Shown: positions 1 to 9,808, counted from the stretch's first letter. The stretch: DNA of 39,532 nucleotides from Kiritimatiellia bacterium (GCA_025054615.1 JANWZO010000022.1:1-39532); one strand, 5' to 3'. Program-made: numbers and translations. The notes: generated by a model from the letters alone, not told the origin.

Positions 1-1254
<1,254 letters not shown>

Positions 1255-1652
1255 GTAGGGCGCCTGAACAAGGCGGCAGATGTCGCTTCGCGCTGGGATT
1301 CCAGTTTTGGAGGGCGCCTGGTCCGCTTTCCAGTCCTTGAACGGTGCGCGAATGCGCAGGCGGACGAAATGGCGGTAAACGAAATACTCGAGGCAGTGGG
1401 TATGGCCCGGCATCCGCTCCAAGAAGAAAGGCAGATGCGATGGTGGAGGGGATTGTAGGTCAGTACTTTGTTATCCGAGTGCTAGACAGAATACTTGAAG
1501 CCTGGCCAGGTGCTACTCAGACGCCGTAATCCCAACATCCGCTAGAGGCGCATCGTGAATGGTTGCTTATTCCTCGCGCTTTGGAGGAATCCCATCCGAG
1601 ATGCCGAAGGCCCGCCTCGGTTCAGGCGATGATGCCCGCGTTTGGAGCCTCG
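1255..1652. other. Intergenic stretch, no supported gene
   Basis: About 400 bases between hsdR and the convergent amidotransferase gene. The only open frame (1344-1529, +) has no recognisable product or clear ribosome binding site. GGGCGCCTG occurs twice as a direct repeat (1258-1266 and 1312-1320) around a segment that looks like non-coding filler or a degraded element. No tRNA or strong terminator was recognised. Confidence 0.5.
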
Positions 1653-2420
1653 CTACGCGCCTGAATAAACACATGCGCCGCCTACGAAGACGTTGAGCGT
1701 GCCCGGTGTCAAATCCTGCCATTTTTCCCCGACGGTCAGAGGCTTACTTGCAATGATGATCCCTCGCTGATCAGGACTTTTTTCCTCATCGAGGTCCACA
1801 ATCCAATCTTCATCCATGAGTCGCACGGTGCCAAAGGGAGTGACTCGCCGTGTCACCGATAGCCCATTGTAACCGTGAGCATCGCGGTAGCTATACAGAT
1901 GGACGCCTTCCGACATCAGCAGGTTCATGGTTCCAAACTGATTGAACTCACGGAGCATCGCCTCGATTTTCTCATAGTCTTCAAAATCAATTTTCTCCAC
2001 CGACATTTTCGTGAGGAGTGAGCAAAAGAGATACTCTGAATCGGTCTCCCCCACGGGGTGAAATTTCAATGCCGACGGGTCCATAACAGATTCCACATGT
2101 CCGTTGTGCGCGAGAACCACCTCCCGTTTTCGAAAGGTTCGAACAAAAGGATGGGTATTCACCAGCGCCGGGCTTCCTCGGGTAGCATGGCGCACATGCC
2201 CGATAAAAATTGTGCTTCGAAAATTTTCATAATCTCGAAGAAACTTCGCCAAACCGCTGTCTGTTGCACAAGTCGGCTCTTTCACAACCTGGCAAGCCTT
2301 CCCTTCAAAGCGAGCTATGCCCCACCCGTCTGGATTTTCCTCACCGCGGTGGCGAAAACCTCGAAACGAAAGCGAGGGAGAAATCGGTAAATTAAAATTT
2401 AGGCCGAGAAGCTCACACAT
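1653..2420 (-). CDS. Class II glutamine amidotransferase (YafJ-like)
   Basis: 255 residues. The protein begins Met-Cys-Glu-Leu-Leu, the N-terminal nucleophile signature of class II (Ntn) glutamine amidotransferases: after Met removal Cys2 hydrolyses glutamine to release ammonia. RHRGEENPDGWG (about residues 23-34), GHVRHATRGSP (about 94-104) and an AHNGHVE motif are the usual glutamine-binding elements. There is no synthase domain, so it belongs to the stand-alone YafJ/DUG3-like group, whose acceptor is often unknown. The start is supported by GAGGAG about nine bases upstream of the ATG. The gene stands alone and its base composition is by eye more AT-rich than the genes on either side, which may indicate separate ancestry. 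Physiological substrate unknown. Confidence 0.85.
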   Translation of the reverse strand: MCELLGLNFNLPISPSLSFRGFRHRGEENPDGWGIARFEGKACQVVKEPTCATDSGLAKFLRDYENFRSTIFIGHVRHATRGSPALVNTHPFVRTFRKREVVLAHNGHVESVMDPSALKFHPVGETDSEYLFCSLLTKMSVEKIDFEDYEKIEAMLREFNQFGTMNLLMSEGVHLYSYRDAHGYNGLSVTRRVTPFGTVRLMDEDWIVDLDEEKSPDQRGIIIASKPLTVGEKWQDLTPGTLNVFVGGACVYSGA

Positions 2421-2772
2421 ACAGTTACGCTCCTCTGGAGATGTTATGCATCGGATAGGAAAAGTAATCTTTTTTCACTGCCGAATTTAAGATTCAAGCG
2501 ATCCGCGCTCCGCCGCGAGGAGGTATACGCCTCTAGGTCTTCCGTGCGTGCTTCTTCGAAGGTGTGCATTCACCGTGTATCGCCGTCATTTTTCGTTTCG
2601 GTTCGATTGCCTGCATTTCATCAAGGAAGCCGTCGTGCGCCTTTCGACGACCCAAACACGGAGGAAGCTGCCGAGGGGTTCGGGCGTCTCCGTCCCCAAT
2701 TTGACAATTCCGGATTAGCCGACGCTTGAGGGTAAAGGGCGAGACTTCGGATCTCCCTGAGGCCCCAACTGA
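2421..2772. other. Intergenic stretch upstream of the amidotransferase and downstream of pcm
   Basis: About 350 bases between two minus-strand genes. It must carry the amidotransferase promoter (minus strand, near 2440-2500, where there are A/T-rich runs) and the 3' end of the pcm transcript. A short plus-strand frame (2544-2729) has no recognisable product. No hairpin with a convincing T-run was found. Confidence 0.4.
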
Positions 2773-3522
2773 TTACGGCTGATCACGCCGCTCGGCGTTG
2801 GGGCCTGTCAACGGGACAAACCGCACCGGCAGGACGTCTCGTTCCTCAAGGGAACCGTCCTCCCTTTTCTCCAGAAGCCGCAAGGACTGGGTGTGCAGCG
2901 TCTCGCCAACGGGGATCACCATGCGGCCGCCCGGCTTTAATTGGTCAATCAGCGGCTGCGGCACATGCGTGGCGCCGGCGGTCACGATCACCGCGTCAAA
3001 GGGCGCCGCCTCAGGCCAGCCGAGGTAGCCGTCCCCTGCCCTCACGTGCACGTTTGTATATCCCAGGGTCTGCAAATCTCGGGCGGCGCGCTCGGCCAGC
3101 GGCTCGAGAATTTCGATGGTGTAGACCTCCGCGCCCATTTGAGCCAGGACTGCAGCCTGGTAACCGGAGCCCGTGCCCACCTCGAGCACGCGGTGTCCGG
3201 GACGGACTTGCGCTAACTCCGTCATCAGCGCGACGATGTAGGGTTGCGAGATCGTCTGGCCCCAGCCAATGGGCAATGGGGTGTCCTCATAGGAGTAAGC
3301 CCGCACGTCATCTGGCACCAATCGATGTCTGGGCACAGTGCGCATCGCCTCGAGAACCGCCCGGTCCCGCACGCCGCGCGCCTCGATCTGCCAGGCCACC
3401 ATTTCGTGGCGAAGACGGCTCCATTCGTCGTCGGCCGCCGTCCCTTTTTCCGCGCGGCAACTCGATTGCATGAGCAACCCTCCAACCAGTAGACTGATGG
3501 CAACGTACGCGAATCTCTGCAT
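2773..3522 (-). CDS. pcm: Protein-L-isoaspartate O-methyltransferase, predicted exported
   Basis: 249 residues from the ATG at 3522. The open frame continues upstream to 3714, but that extension crosses the divergent fabI start and lacks family character. The product transfers a methyl group from S-adenosylmethionine to isoaspartyl residues as the first step in repairing aged proteins. Family motifs: ISQPYIVALMTE (about 91-102), the SAM loop VLEVGTGSGYQAAVLA (about 112-127), then VHVRAGDGY and FDAVIVTAGA. The first 20-odd residues are a hydrophobic signal sequence (VAISLLVGGLLMQSSC) with a Cys that could be a lipobox, although Gln at -3 is poor. This predicts a periplasmic or lipid-anchored enzyme rather than the usual cytosolic one. 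It is divergent from fabI with a short shared upstream region. Confidence 0.88.
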   Translation of the reverse strand: MQRFAYVAISLLVGGLLMQSSCRAEKGTAADDEWSRLRHEMVAWQIEARGVRDRAVLEAMRTVPRHRLVPDDVRAYSYEDTPLPIGWGQTISQPYIVALMTELAQVRPGHRVLEVGTGSGYQAAVLAQMGAEVYTIEILEPLAERAARDLQTLGYTNVHVRAGDGYLGWPEAAPFDAVIVTAGATHVPQPLIDQLKPGGRMVIPVGETLHTQSLRLLEKREDGSLEERDVLPVRFVPLTGPNAERRDQP

Positions 3523-3616
3523 GTTGTTCTTCTTAGCATGAATTCCGCCGGCACGGCGAGCTTGAAAGGGGCGCCGCGAGTGTGCGACCGTCCTTGATGA
3601 ACCACGGAGGCATGAC

Positions 3617-4420
3617 ATGATCGAGAGCGGTAAAACGTACGTCGTGATGGGTCTGCTCAACAGCGATTCGATCGCATTCGCGGTGGGGCGAGTCATCGAG
3701 CAGTATGGAGGCAAGGTCGTTTATACGGTGCAGAACGAGCGATTGAAGCGGATTTTCTTCGATCGCAGCAAGGACCTGACCCCCGAGCAAAAAGCCGCGC
3801 TCGATATCCGATTTTGCGACGTGACAATTGAGGACGAGCTTAAGTCCTTTTTTGGTGGCTTGGGAGAGATCGCCGGCGTGGTTCATTCGATCGGGTACGC
3901 GAACCCCAAGACATGTTTGGGTCCCGAATTTCACACCGACGCGATCGAGGACATCAAAACGGCATTCCACATCAGCGCGGTATCGCTCGCCTCCGTGGTC
4001 CGGCACGCCTACCCGCACATGCCTCATGGCGGATCGGTCGTCACGCTCACCTTCGAGTCGCGGCTGGCATTCCCGCACTACAATTGGATGGGCGTCAACA
4101 AGGCGGCCTTGGAGGCCATCGTGCGCGCGCTGGCAAGGCGCCACGGCAAAGACCTGATTCGCGTAAATGCGGTCTCCGCAGGGCCTGTGGCGACGAAAGC
4201 GGCGACGTCGATCCCTCATTTCGATATGCTCGCCGCCACGTGGCAGAAAATCAGCCCGCTGCCTTGGAATGTGTATGAGGAGAAAACACAGGTTGCCTAC
4301 GCGGTAGCGTTTCTTCTGGGACCGTTTTCGCAAAAAATCACGGGCCAGACGATTTATGTGGACGGGGGTGCGTCCATTATCGGCGGCGAACTCACCCCTG
4401 AAGAACGGCCCGCGAATTGA
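3617..4420 (+). CDS. fabI: Enoyl-[acyl-carrier-protein] reductase (NADH), FabI/InhA type
   Basis: 267 residues, the usual FabI length. It reduces the trans-2-enoyl-ACP double bond in the last step of each fatty-acid elongation cycle, using NAD(P)H. It is an SDR-fold protein with the relaxed N-terminal dinucleotide loop of this family (MGLLNSDSIAFAVGR). The catalytic Tyr-x6-Lys lies in PHYNWMGVNKAALEA. Nine residues before that Tyr is Phe (TFESRLAFPHY), the spacing of InhA Phe149, where E. coli FabI has Tyr146; PLPWNVYEE downstream also resembles InhA. VNAVSAGPVATKAA and the C-terminal YVDGGASI are standard. CGGAGG sits seven bases before the ATG. The adenosine deaminase gene follows at once, so the two are probably co-transcribed. 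Confidence 0.92.
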   Translation: MIESGKTYVVMGLLNSDSIAFAVGRVIEQYGGKVVYTVQNERLKRIFFDRSKDLTPEQKAALDIRFCDVTIEDELKSFFGGLGEIAGVVHSIGYANPKTCLGPEFHTDAIEDIKTAFHISAVSLASVVRHAYPHMPHGGSVVTLTFESRLAFPHYNWMGVNKAALEAIVRALARRHGKDLIRVNAVSAGPVATKAATSIPHFDMLAATWQKISPLPWNVYEEKTQVAYAVAFLLGPFSQKITGQTIYVDGGASIIGGELTPEERPAN

Positions 4421-4428
4421 GGCTTGCG

Positions 4429-5646
4429 ATGCCCCGCCCCATCACCGAGGAGTTCATTCGGCGAATTCCAAAGACGGATCTCCACGTCCACCTTGATGGC
4501 TCGCTCCGCATCTCAACGCTGATTGAATTAGCAAAGTCGGGGGGGGTCAAATTGCCCTCCTACACCGAAGCCGGGCTTCGCGAGAAGGTCTTCAAGGATT
4601 TCTACAAAGACCTACCCGATTATCTGGCAGGGTTTGCCTACACCTGCGCCGTGATGCACACGCCCGAAAATATCGAGCGGATCGCATACGAGCTGGCGCA
4701 AGACAATATCGCGGAGGGCGTCCGCTACGTCGAGGCGCGGTTCGCACCGCAGCTTCATGCGCGCGAAGACTTCCCGATGGACGAAGTCGTCAAATCGGCG
4801 GTACGAGGCATGGAGCGCGCACAAAAGGAGCACAACCGATCCCAGGCGGTCCGAGAAGGCCGCGACTTGCCCTTTCACTTTGGCATCATTGTGTGCGCCC
4901 TGCGATTTTTCAACGAGCGCATGTCGCCCTACTACAAGGCGCTGATGCACATCATGCCGTATGCCCCCCGCAAAAAAGTCTACGCGGCCGCATCCCTCGA
5001 GCTCGCCCGAGCCGCCGCGGTTTTCAAGCATGAGCTCGGCCTTCCCGTTGTCGCCTTTGACCTTGCAGGCGCCGAGGCGGGCTACCCGGCCGACGATCAC
5101 AAGGAGGCCTTCCAATACGCCCATCGCCATTTTCTCAGAAAAACCGTTCACGCCGGCGAGGCCTATGGACCGGAATCCATTTTCCAGGCGATCACCGAAT
5201 GTTACGCCAACCGAATCGGCCATGGCACGTGGCTGTTTGCGGAAAATCTCATCCGGGACCCCGAAATAGAGGACCCCGCGGCGTATGTCCACCATCTGGC
5301 GGATTACATCGCCAGCCAACGTATCTGCATCGAAGTCTGCCTCACGAGCAATCTGCAGACGCTGCCCCAGATGAAATCCCTTGCGGAACACCCGCTTCGA
5401 AAAATGCTGGACCACAGCCTCTCCGTGAGCATCTGCACTGACAACCGCCTCGTCTCCAACACCTCGGTCACGCGGGAAATCTTGCTTGCGGTCGAGCATT
5501 TGAAGCTCACGCCACGCGAACTCCGAAATATCATCGTCGCCGGCTTCAAGGGCAGCTTCTTCCCGGGCGACTACTCCGCTAAACGCGCCTACGTCAGACA
5601 GGTGATCGACCGCTTCGAGACCCTCGAAAGAGAATATCTCACTTAG
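4429..5646 (+). CDS. add: Adenosine deaminase
   Basis: 405 residues from ATG 4429; a TTG at 4417 overlapping the fabI stop would add four residues. It hydrolyses adenosine or deoxyadenosine to inosine and ammonia in purine salvage, using one zinc ion in a TIM barrel. Visible catalytic elements are the metal-binding HVHLDGSL (about 18-25), HAGEAYGPE (general-base region), NRIGHGTW with a zinc His, VCLTSNLQT, and the late aspartate in SICTDNRLVSNTS. The last motif has TDNRL rather than the animal and enterobacterial TDDP, a variant I associate with actinobacterial-type enzymes. The deaminated substrate could differ (aminodeoxyfutalosine enzymes are relatives), but the long insertion and TDNR motif favour adenosine. 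The gene follows fabI with an eight-base gap. Confidence 0.87.
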   Translation: MPRPITEEFIRRIPKTDLHVHLDGSLRISTLIELAKSGGVKLPSYTEAGLREKVFKDFYKDLPDYLAGFAYTCAVMHTPENIERIAYELAQDNIAEGVRYVEARFAPQLHAREDFPMDEVVKSAVRGMERAQKEHNRSQAVREGRDLPFHFGIIVCALRFFNERMSPYYKALMHIMPYAPRKKVYAAASLELARAAAVFKHELGLPVVAFDLAGAEAGYPADDHKEAFQYAHRHFLRKTVHAGEAYGPESIFQAITECYANRIGHGTWLFAENLIRDPEIEDPAAYVHHLADYIASQRICIEVCLTSNLQTLPQMKSLAEHPLRKMLDHSLSVSICTDNRLVSNTSVTREILLAVEHLKLTPRELRNIIVAGFKGSFFPGDYSAKRAYVRQVIDRFETLEREYLT

Positions 5647-5673
5647 AGTGGCTGCCTGCTCCCGCGGCCGCAC

Positions 5674-5702
5674 TTGACGAACGGACATTCGCCCGGTTTA
5701 TT
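5674..5702 (+). promoter_or_regulatory. Probable sigma-70-type promoter of the thiamin operon
   Basis: TTGACG (5674-5679) and TTTATT (5697-5702) are separated by 17 bases, ending about ten bases before the TPP riboswitch begins. The position is what is expected for a start site immediately ahead of the aptamer. The -10 match is only partial, so this is an inference from position and spacing. Confidence 0.4.
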
Positions 5703-5711
5703 GCCCATATA

Positions 5712-5805
5712 GCTAGGGGTGCTCGCGCCGACTAGGTGCGGGCTGAGACGCGGCGCGTGCCGCGAACCCTTTGAACCTGTTCGGATAATGCCGACGGAGG
5801 GAAGC
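5712..5805 (+). promoter_or_regulatory. TPP riboswitch (THI element)
   Basis: All conserved blocks of the thiamin pyrophosphate aptamer are present in order: GGGGTGC (5716-5722), GGCTGAGA (from about 5740), ACCCTTTGAACCTG and GGATAATGCC, closing with GGAGGGAAGC directly before the cytX ATG at 5806. The conserved 3' core block (AGGG) overlaps the GGAGG that serves as ribosome binding site, so ligand binding should occlude translation initiation; no terminator hairpin lies between aptamer and gene. High TPP is therefore expected to switch off the cytX-thiOSGE operon at translation. Confidence 0.93.
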
Positions 5806-7098
5806 ATGACATCAAATCCTTCATCTACGTCAATCGAACCGCCAGCGTCCGCTGGAGATTCATCTAACCGACTAAGAGGTCGCGAATACTTTTTCCTTTG
5901 GGCCGGCGCCGCGATTGCCCTCTCTGAAATCTGGGCAGGCGGATTGCTGGCACCCCTTGGCCTTTCGGCCGGCCTGGCCGTCATCATCCTCGGCCGGCTG
6001 ATCGGAAACCTCCCGATGGCCATCGCCGGACACATCGGCGCGGTGACCGGAGAGCCTTCGATGGTCACCACGCGCGGAGCGCTCGGGCGCCGCGGTTCCT
6101 ACCTGCCGGCCGCTCTCAATGTGCTGCAGCTCATCGGCTGGACGGCGGTGATGCTCTGGATCGGCGGTCAGGCGGCCTCAAAACTCGCACCCTCGGTCTC
6201 CGCCGATCCGCGGGTTTGGGTTGTCGCCATCGGCGTACTGACCACCCTCTGGGCGCTGGGCGGACCGCGTGTGTGGCGTCGTCTCCAGCAAATCAGCGTA
6301 ATCCTCCTCGCGCTGTTGTGCGTAGCGATGACGGTGCTTTTTGTTTCCAAATACGACCTCGGCGGCCTTCTCCGCGAGGACGGCCGAGGCGGCATGCCGT
6401 TCATGGTGGCGCTGGACCTCGCGATTGCCATGCCGATCTCCTGGATGCCTCTTGCCGCCGACTACGCACGCCACGCCGCGAGCCCGCGGGGCGCGTTTTG
6501 GGGAACCTATCTGGGTTATTTTGCCGGCGGCGTCTGGATGTATGCCCTCGGAATCGCGGCAGCCATCGCCGCAAATTCGAACACCCCTGACGCCGTCCTC
6601 ATGGGCATGATGGCCGAAGCCGGCTGGGCGGCCGCGGCGTTGGTGATTGTGCTCATCTCCACGGTCACAACGACATTTCTGGATGTCTACTCGCACGCGG
6701 TATCGCTCTCGAGCATCCGCGAGAAAATTTCCGTCCGAACGGGCATCCTGCTCTGCGGCGGACTGGGCACCCTCTTTGCGCTTTTCATGGACCCCACTCG
6801 GTACGAGCACTTCCTCCTCATGATCGGCTCGGTGTTCTGCCCGCTGTTCGGCGTAGTTCTCGTGGACTTTTTTGTGCGCCATCGCGGCCGTTATGACGCC
6901 CGTGTGCTTCGGGCGGGTTCAGTGAATCCCGTTTGGAACGGATTCAACATCCCCGGCGTCGCCGCATGGGTAATAGGGTGCATCGCCTTCCATGCCATCG
7001 CAGGGCTAGCCGCTTGGCTTGGCGCATCTTTGCCCTCGATGGCGGTCTCCGGCTTTGTGTATTTTGTCTTTTCACTCAAGAGAGACGCTCGCTCATGA
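5806..7098 (+). CDS. cytX: Hydroxymethylpyrimidine transporter, NCS1 family
   Basis: 430 residues from the ATG directly after the riboswitch; the frame extends 29 codons upstream, but those lie inside the aptamer. It is a very hydrophobic protein with roughly twelve membrane segments and resembles the cytosine permease/NCS1 family: the N-terminal REYFFLWAGAAIALSEIWAGG (about 27-47, a family-typical first helix), AMPISWMPLAADYARHA in the middle, and C-terminal VDFFVRHRGRYDA. Members under THI elements in thiamin operons are the CytX group, inferred to import 4-amino-5-hydroxymethyl-2-methylpyrimidine for salvage. Absence of thiC from this operon fits a pyrimidine-importing role. The stop overlaps the next start (ATGA), so thiO is translationally coupled. 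Substrate is inferred from context. Confidence 0.87.
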   Translation: MTSNPSSTSIEPPASAGDSSNRLRGREYFFLWAGAAIALSEIWAGGLLAPLGLSAGLAVIILGRLIGNLPMAIAGHIGAVTGEPSMVTTRGALGRRGSYLPAALNVLQLIGWTAVMLWIGGQAASKLAPSVSADPRVWVVAIGVLTTLWALGGPRVWRRLQQISVILLALLCVAMTVLFVSKYDLGGLLREDGRGGMPFMVALDLAIAMPISWMPLAADYARHAASPRGAFWGTYLGYFAGGVWMYALGIAAAIAANSNTPDAVLMGMMAEAGWAAAALVIVLISTVTTTFLDVYSHAVSLSSIREKISVRTGILLCGGLGTLFALFMDPTRYEHFLLMIGSVFCPLFGVVLVDFFVRHRGRYDARVLRAGSVNPVWNGFNIPGVAAWVIGCIAFHAIAGLAAWLGASLPSMAVSGFVYFVFSLKRDARS

Positions 7099-8177
7099 GC
7101 CGATCCTCATCGTTCATCATCGTCGGCGCCGGCGTGGTTGGGCGGCTCCTGGCGGCCCGATTGCGCAAACGCAACTGGTCGGTCGTCGTTTATGATGAAA
7201 ACGGCCCAGATGGCCGAGGATCCTGCACGTGGGTCGGCGCCGGTATGCTCTCCCCCTACTGCGAGCGCGTTGCCTCCGAGCCGATCATAACAGAGCTAGG
7301 ACTGCGGGGTTGCGAGCGCTGGCCCGCCGATCTGGCCGAGCTGGGGGCCGACGTATACCTGCGGCGGAATGGAAGCCTCGTGGTCGCACACCCCCGCGAC
7401 GCGCTCGAACTCGAGCGCTTGCGGAACCGTGTGATTGAACGGGCGCTTCCACCGGAAGCAATGCGTGAGGCCGGCCCCGATGAAATCGGCGCACTCGAAC
7501 CTGAGCTTTCCGGTCGCTTCACGCGCGGCCTCTATTTCCCGCAGGAAGGCCATCTCGATAACCGCGAGTTGTTAGCCGAGCTTGGCCGCGTAATGGAGCG
7601 ACTCGGCGTCGAGACCCGCTACCACCAACGAGTCGAGGTTATCGAACCCGGGCAAATCCGGGCCGACCATGTCGTGGAACGAGCCGACTGGATTGTCGAC
7701 TGCCGCGGCTTGGGCGCAAGGGAGGACGATCCGCGACTTCGCGGAGTTCGCGGCGAGATCGCGATGGTTGAGGCGCCCGAAGTGCATCTCTCAAGGCCCG
7801 TTCGTCTGATGCATCCACGCTATTCCATCTACGTCGTGCCTCGTCGCGACCAGCGTTATTTGATTGGCGCGACGCAGATCGAGAGCGAAGACGCCGGACC
7901 GGTCACGGTCAGGTCCGCGTTGGAACTGCTCAGCGCGGCGTATACGCTTCACAGCGGCTTTGCGGAAGCGCGCGTGGTGGAACTCGCTTCTTCGTGCCGG
8001 CCCGCCTACCCGGACAACCTGCCACGCCTTGTGGCGCGACCCGGCCTGCTCCGCATCAACGGCCTCTACCGGCATGGCTTCCTTCTCGCCCCTGTTCTGG
8101 TCGACGCCGCCATCACCTACCTCGAGCGCGGAGACCGCGATCCCGCGATGGCGGCACTTTGGGAGGTTCACTCATGA
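7095..8177 (+). CDS. thiO: Glycine oxidase, thiamin thiazole branch
   Basis: 360 residues from the ATG overlapping the cytX stop. The FAD-dependent D-amino-acid-oxidase-fold enzyme converts glycine to dehydroglycine (iminoacetate) for thiazole synthesis, releasing hydrogen peroxide. Evidence: N-terminal FAD-binding FIIVGAGVVGRLLAARL (about 7-23) with the acidic end VVVYDE, CTWVGAGMLSPY, IVDCRGLGA, and the C-terminal substrate/FAD region SSCRPAYPDNLPRLV followed by GLYRHGFLLAPVL. Length and position before thiS and thiG match ThiO. Because it needs O2, it suggests aerobic thiazole synthesis; the anaerobic alternative ThiH is absent here. Confidence 0.9.
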   Translation: MSRSSSFIIVGAGVVGRLLAARLRKRNWSVVVYDENGPDGRGSCTWVGAGMLSPYCERVASEPIITELGLRGCERWPADLAELGADVYLRRNGSLVVAHPRDALELERLRNRVIERALPPEAMREAGPDEIGALEPELSGRFTRGLYFPQEGHLDNRELLAELGRVMERLGVETRYHQRVEVIEPGQIRADHVVERADWIVDCRGLGAREDDPRLRGVRGEIAMVEAPEVHLSRPVRLMHPRYSIYVVPRRDQRYLIGATQIESEDAGPVTVRSALELLSAAYTLHSGFAEARVVELASSCRPAYPDNLPRLVARPGLLRINGLYRHGFLLAPVLVDAAITYLERGDRDPAMAALWEVHS

Positions 8178-8371
8178 AACTGCGTGTCAATGGCGAGGTG
8201 GTCGAGGCGGCCGACGGCCTGACGCTTTCCGAACTGATCACGCGCCGAGGGGATCCTCCGTTCGTCGCAGCGGCCGTCAATGGAGAATTCGTGCCGAAGG
8301 GCCTCCATTCGGAAACCGTTTTGCGCGACGGAGACGACGTGGAAATCCTCGGGCCCATTCAGGGAGGTTAA
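8174..8371 (+). CDS. thiS: Sulfur carrier protein ThiS
   Basis: 65 residues. It is a ubiquitin-fold carrier whose C-terminal Gly-Gly (GPIQGG at the very end) is adenylated and thiocarboxylated to donate sulfur for the thiazole ring. Other family marks are the N-terminal [15 protein letters not shown] and AAVNGEFVP. It starts on an ATGA overlap with thiO and is followed after four bases by thiG, its partner. ThiF, which activates ThiS, is not in this operon and must be encoded elsewhere (MoeB could substitute). Confidence 0.93.
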   Translation: MKLRVNGEVVEAADGLTLSELITRRGDPPFVAAAVNGEFVPKGLHSETVLRDGDDVEILGPIQGG

Positions 8372-8375
8372 GCCC

Positions 8376-9173
8376 ATGCCGGAGTTCGTCATCGGTGATT
8401 ATCGCCCCGTCTCCCGCTTGCTGATGGGGACTGCTCTATACCCCTCCCCTGCGATCATGGCCGAGGCCGTCCGCGCGGGCGGCGCGGACATTGTCACTGT
8501 CGCCATCCGGCGCCAGAATCCTCGGGAAAAATCGGGAGAACGGTTCTGGGAGCTTCTGCGGTCGTTAGGCGTCCGAGTGCTCCCGAATACGGCGGGATGC
8601 AAAACCGTCCGGGAGGCGGTCACCATCGCGCAAATGTCCCGCGAGATCTTCGGGACAAATTGGATCAAACTAGAGGTCATCGGCGACGACGAAACGCTGC
8701 AGCCCGACACCGCCGCGCTGGTTGAAGCCGCCCGCATCCTGACCCGTGAGGGCTTTGAGGTGCTTCCCTACACCACCGAGGACCTCATCACCGCGTTCCG
8801 ACTCGTCGAAGTCGGATGCCGGGTGGTGATGCCCTGGGGCTCCTACATCGGGTCGGGTCGGGGTCTGGTGAACGAATTCGCCCTCAAAACACTCCGAGCC
8901 CGCCTACCTGACACCGTGCTTGTAATCGACGCAGGCCTCGGGAAGCCGTCCGAAGCGGCCCGCGCCATGGAGCTGGGGTTCGACGCCGTACTCGTAAATA
9001 GCGCAATCGCCCTCGCGCGCGATCCGGTCACCATGGCCCGGGCGTTTGCGGAGGCCGTCCGCGCGGGCCGTGCCGGATTCGAGGCTGGCTTCATGCCGGT
9101 CCGAGACTTCGCCTCTCCGAGCACGCCGGTCGCAGGAACGCCGTTCTGGCATGACGCGCCAGCCCGGCCATGA
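8376..9173 (+). CDS. thiG: Thiazole synthase
   Basis: 265 residues from the ATG four bases after thiS, with the end of thiS (GGGAGG) as ribosome binding site; upstream in-frame starts lie inside thiS. It condenses deoxyxylulose 5-phosphate, dehydroglycine and ThiS-thiocarboxylate to the thiazole phosphate. It is a TIM barrel; the Schiff-base lysine is in [11 protein letters not shown] (about residues 95-105). [33 protein letters not shown] and the phosphate-binding [13 protein letters not shown] and AVLVNSAIA are typical. The stop overlaps the thiE start (ATGA). Confidence 0.95.
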   Translation: MPEFVIGDYRPVSRLLMGTALYPSPAIMAEAVRAGGADIVTVAIRRQNPREKSGERFWELLRSLGVRVLPNTAGCKTVREAVTIAQMSREIFGTNWIKLEVIGDDETLQPDTAALVEAARILTREGFEVLPYTTEDLITAFRLVEVGCRVVMPWGSYIGSGRGLVNEFALKTLRARLPDTVLVIDAGLGKPSEAARAMELGFDAVLVNSAIALARDPVTMARAFAEAVRAGRAGFEAGFMPVRDFASPSTPVAGTPFWHDAPARP

Positions 9174-9808
9174 AAGCGGTCCCCATGGAGCCGTTTTGGC
9201 TCTACCCCATCGTCGACCACCCGGACTGGATCCCCAAACTAGCCGCCTGCGGCCTCGACCTGGTTCAAATCCGCATCAAGGGGATCTCCGAAGAAGAGCG
9301 GCGGCGGCGGCTCGAGGCCGCAGTCCGGATCGCCGACGAACGCCGCGTCCGCCTGATCATCAACGACGATTGGGCCTTCGCTCTCGAAAGCGGAGCCTAC
9401 GGCGTCCATCTCGGGCAGGATGACCTCGACGGCGCTCCGCTGGAGGAGATTTTCGGGGCCGGTCTCCGGCTCGGGATCAGCACACACAACGAGGCGGAAC
9501 TGGCCCGAGCCGAAGCGTGCGAACCGTCCTACATCGCGATCGGGACCGTCTTCGAAAGCCCCTCTAAATCGTTCACACACCGACCGATCGGCATCGAGGG
9601 ATTCCGCAAACTCCGCAGCCTAACACGTAGGCCTGTCGTCGCGATCGGAGGCATCACCGCGGAACGGGCGCCCGCGCTTCGCGCAGCCGGAGCGGATGGT
9701 TGCGCGGTCATTTCGGACCTGCTCCGCGCCGCGGACCTGTCAGAACGGGTCGCCCAATGGAGAAAGGCTTGGTTCGAGACGCCACGCGAATCGACGTCGA
9801 CGATTTGA
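9170..9808 (+). CDS. thiE: Thiamin-phosphate synthase
   Basis: 212 residues; the ATG overlaps the thiG stop, and a second Met five codons in is possible. It joins HMP pyrophosphate and thiazole phosphate to give thiamin phosphate. TIM-barrel family motifs are [17 protein letters not shown] (usually LQLRxK), [44 protein letters not shown] and [13 protein letters not shown]. It is the last gene of the riboswitch-controlled operon, although nikR follows after 23 bases and could receive readthrough. ThiD, needed to phosphorylate imported HMP, is not in the window. Confidence 0.92.
   Translation: MKAVPMEPFWLYPIVDHPDWIPKLAACGLDLVQIRIKGISEEERRRRLEAAVRIADERRVRLIINDDWAFALESGAYGVHLGQDDLDGAPLEEIFGAGLRLGISTHNEAELARAEACEPSYIAIGTVFESPSKSFTHRPIGIEGFRKLRSLTRRPVVAIGGITAERAPALRAAGADGCAVISDLLRAADLSERVAQWRKAWFETPRESTSTI

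Noticed and set aside
1344-1529. 61-codon open frame in the hsdR downstream gap
   Set aside because: No homologous motif, no clear ribosome binding site, chance length.
4612-5688. 358-codon minus-strand frame opposite adenosine deaminase
   Set aside because: Shadow frame; adenosine deaminase motifs on the plus strand are complete.
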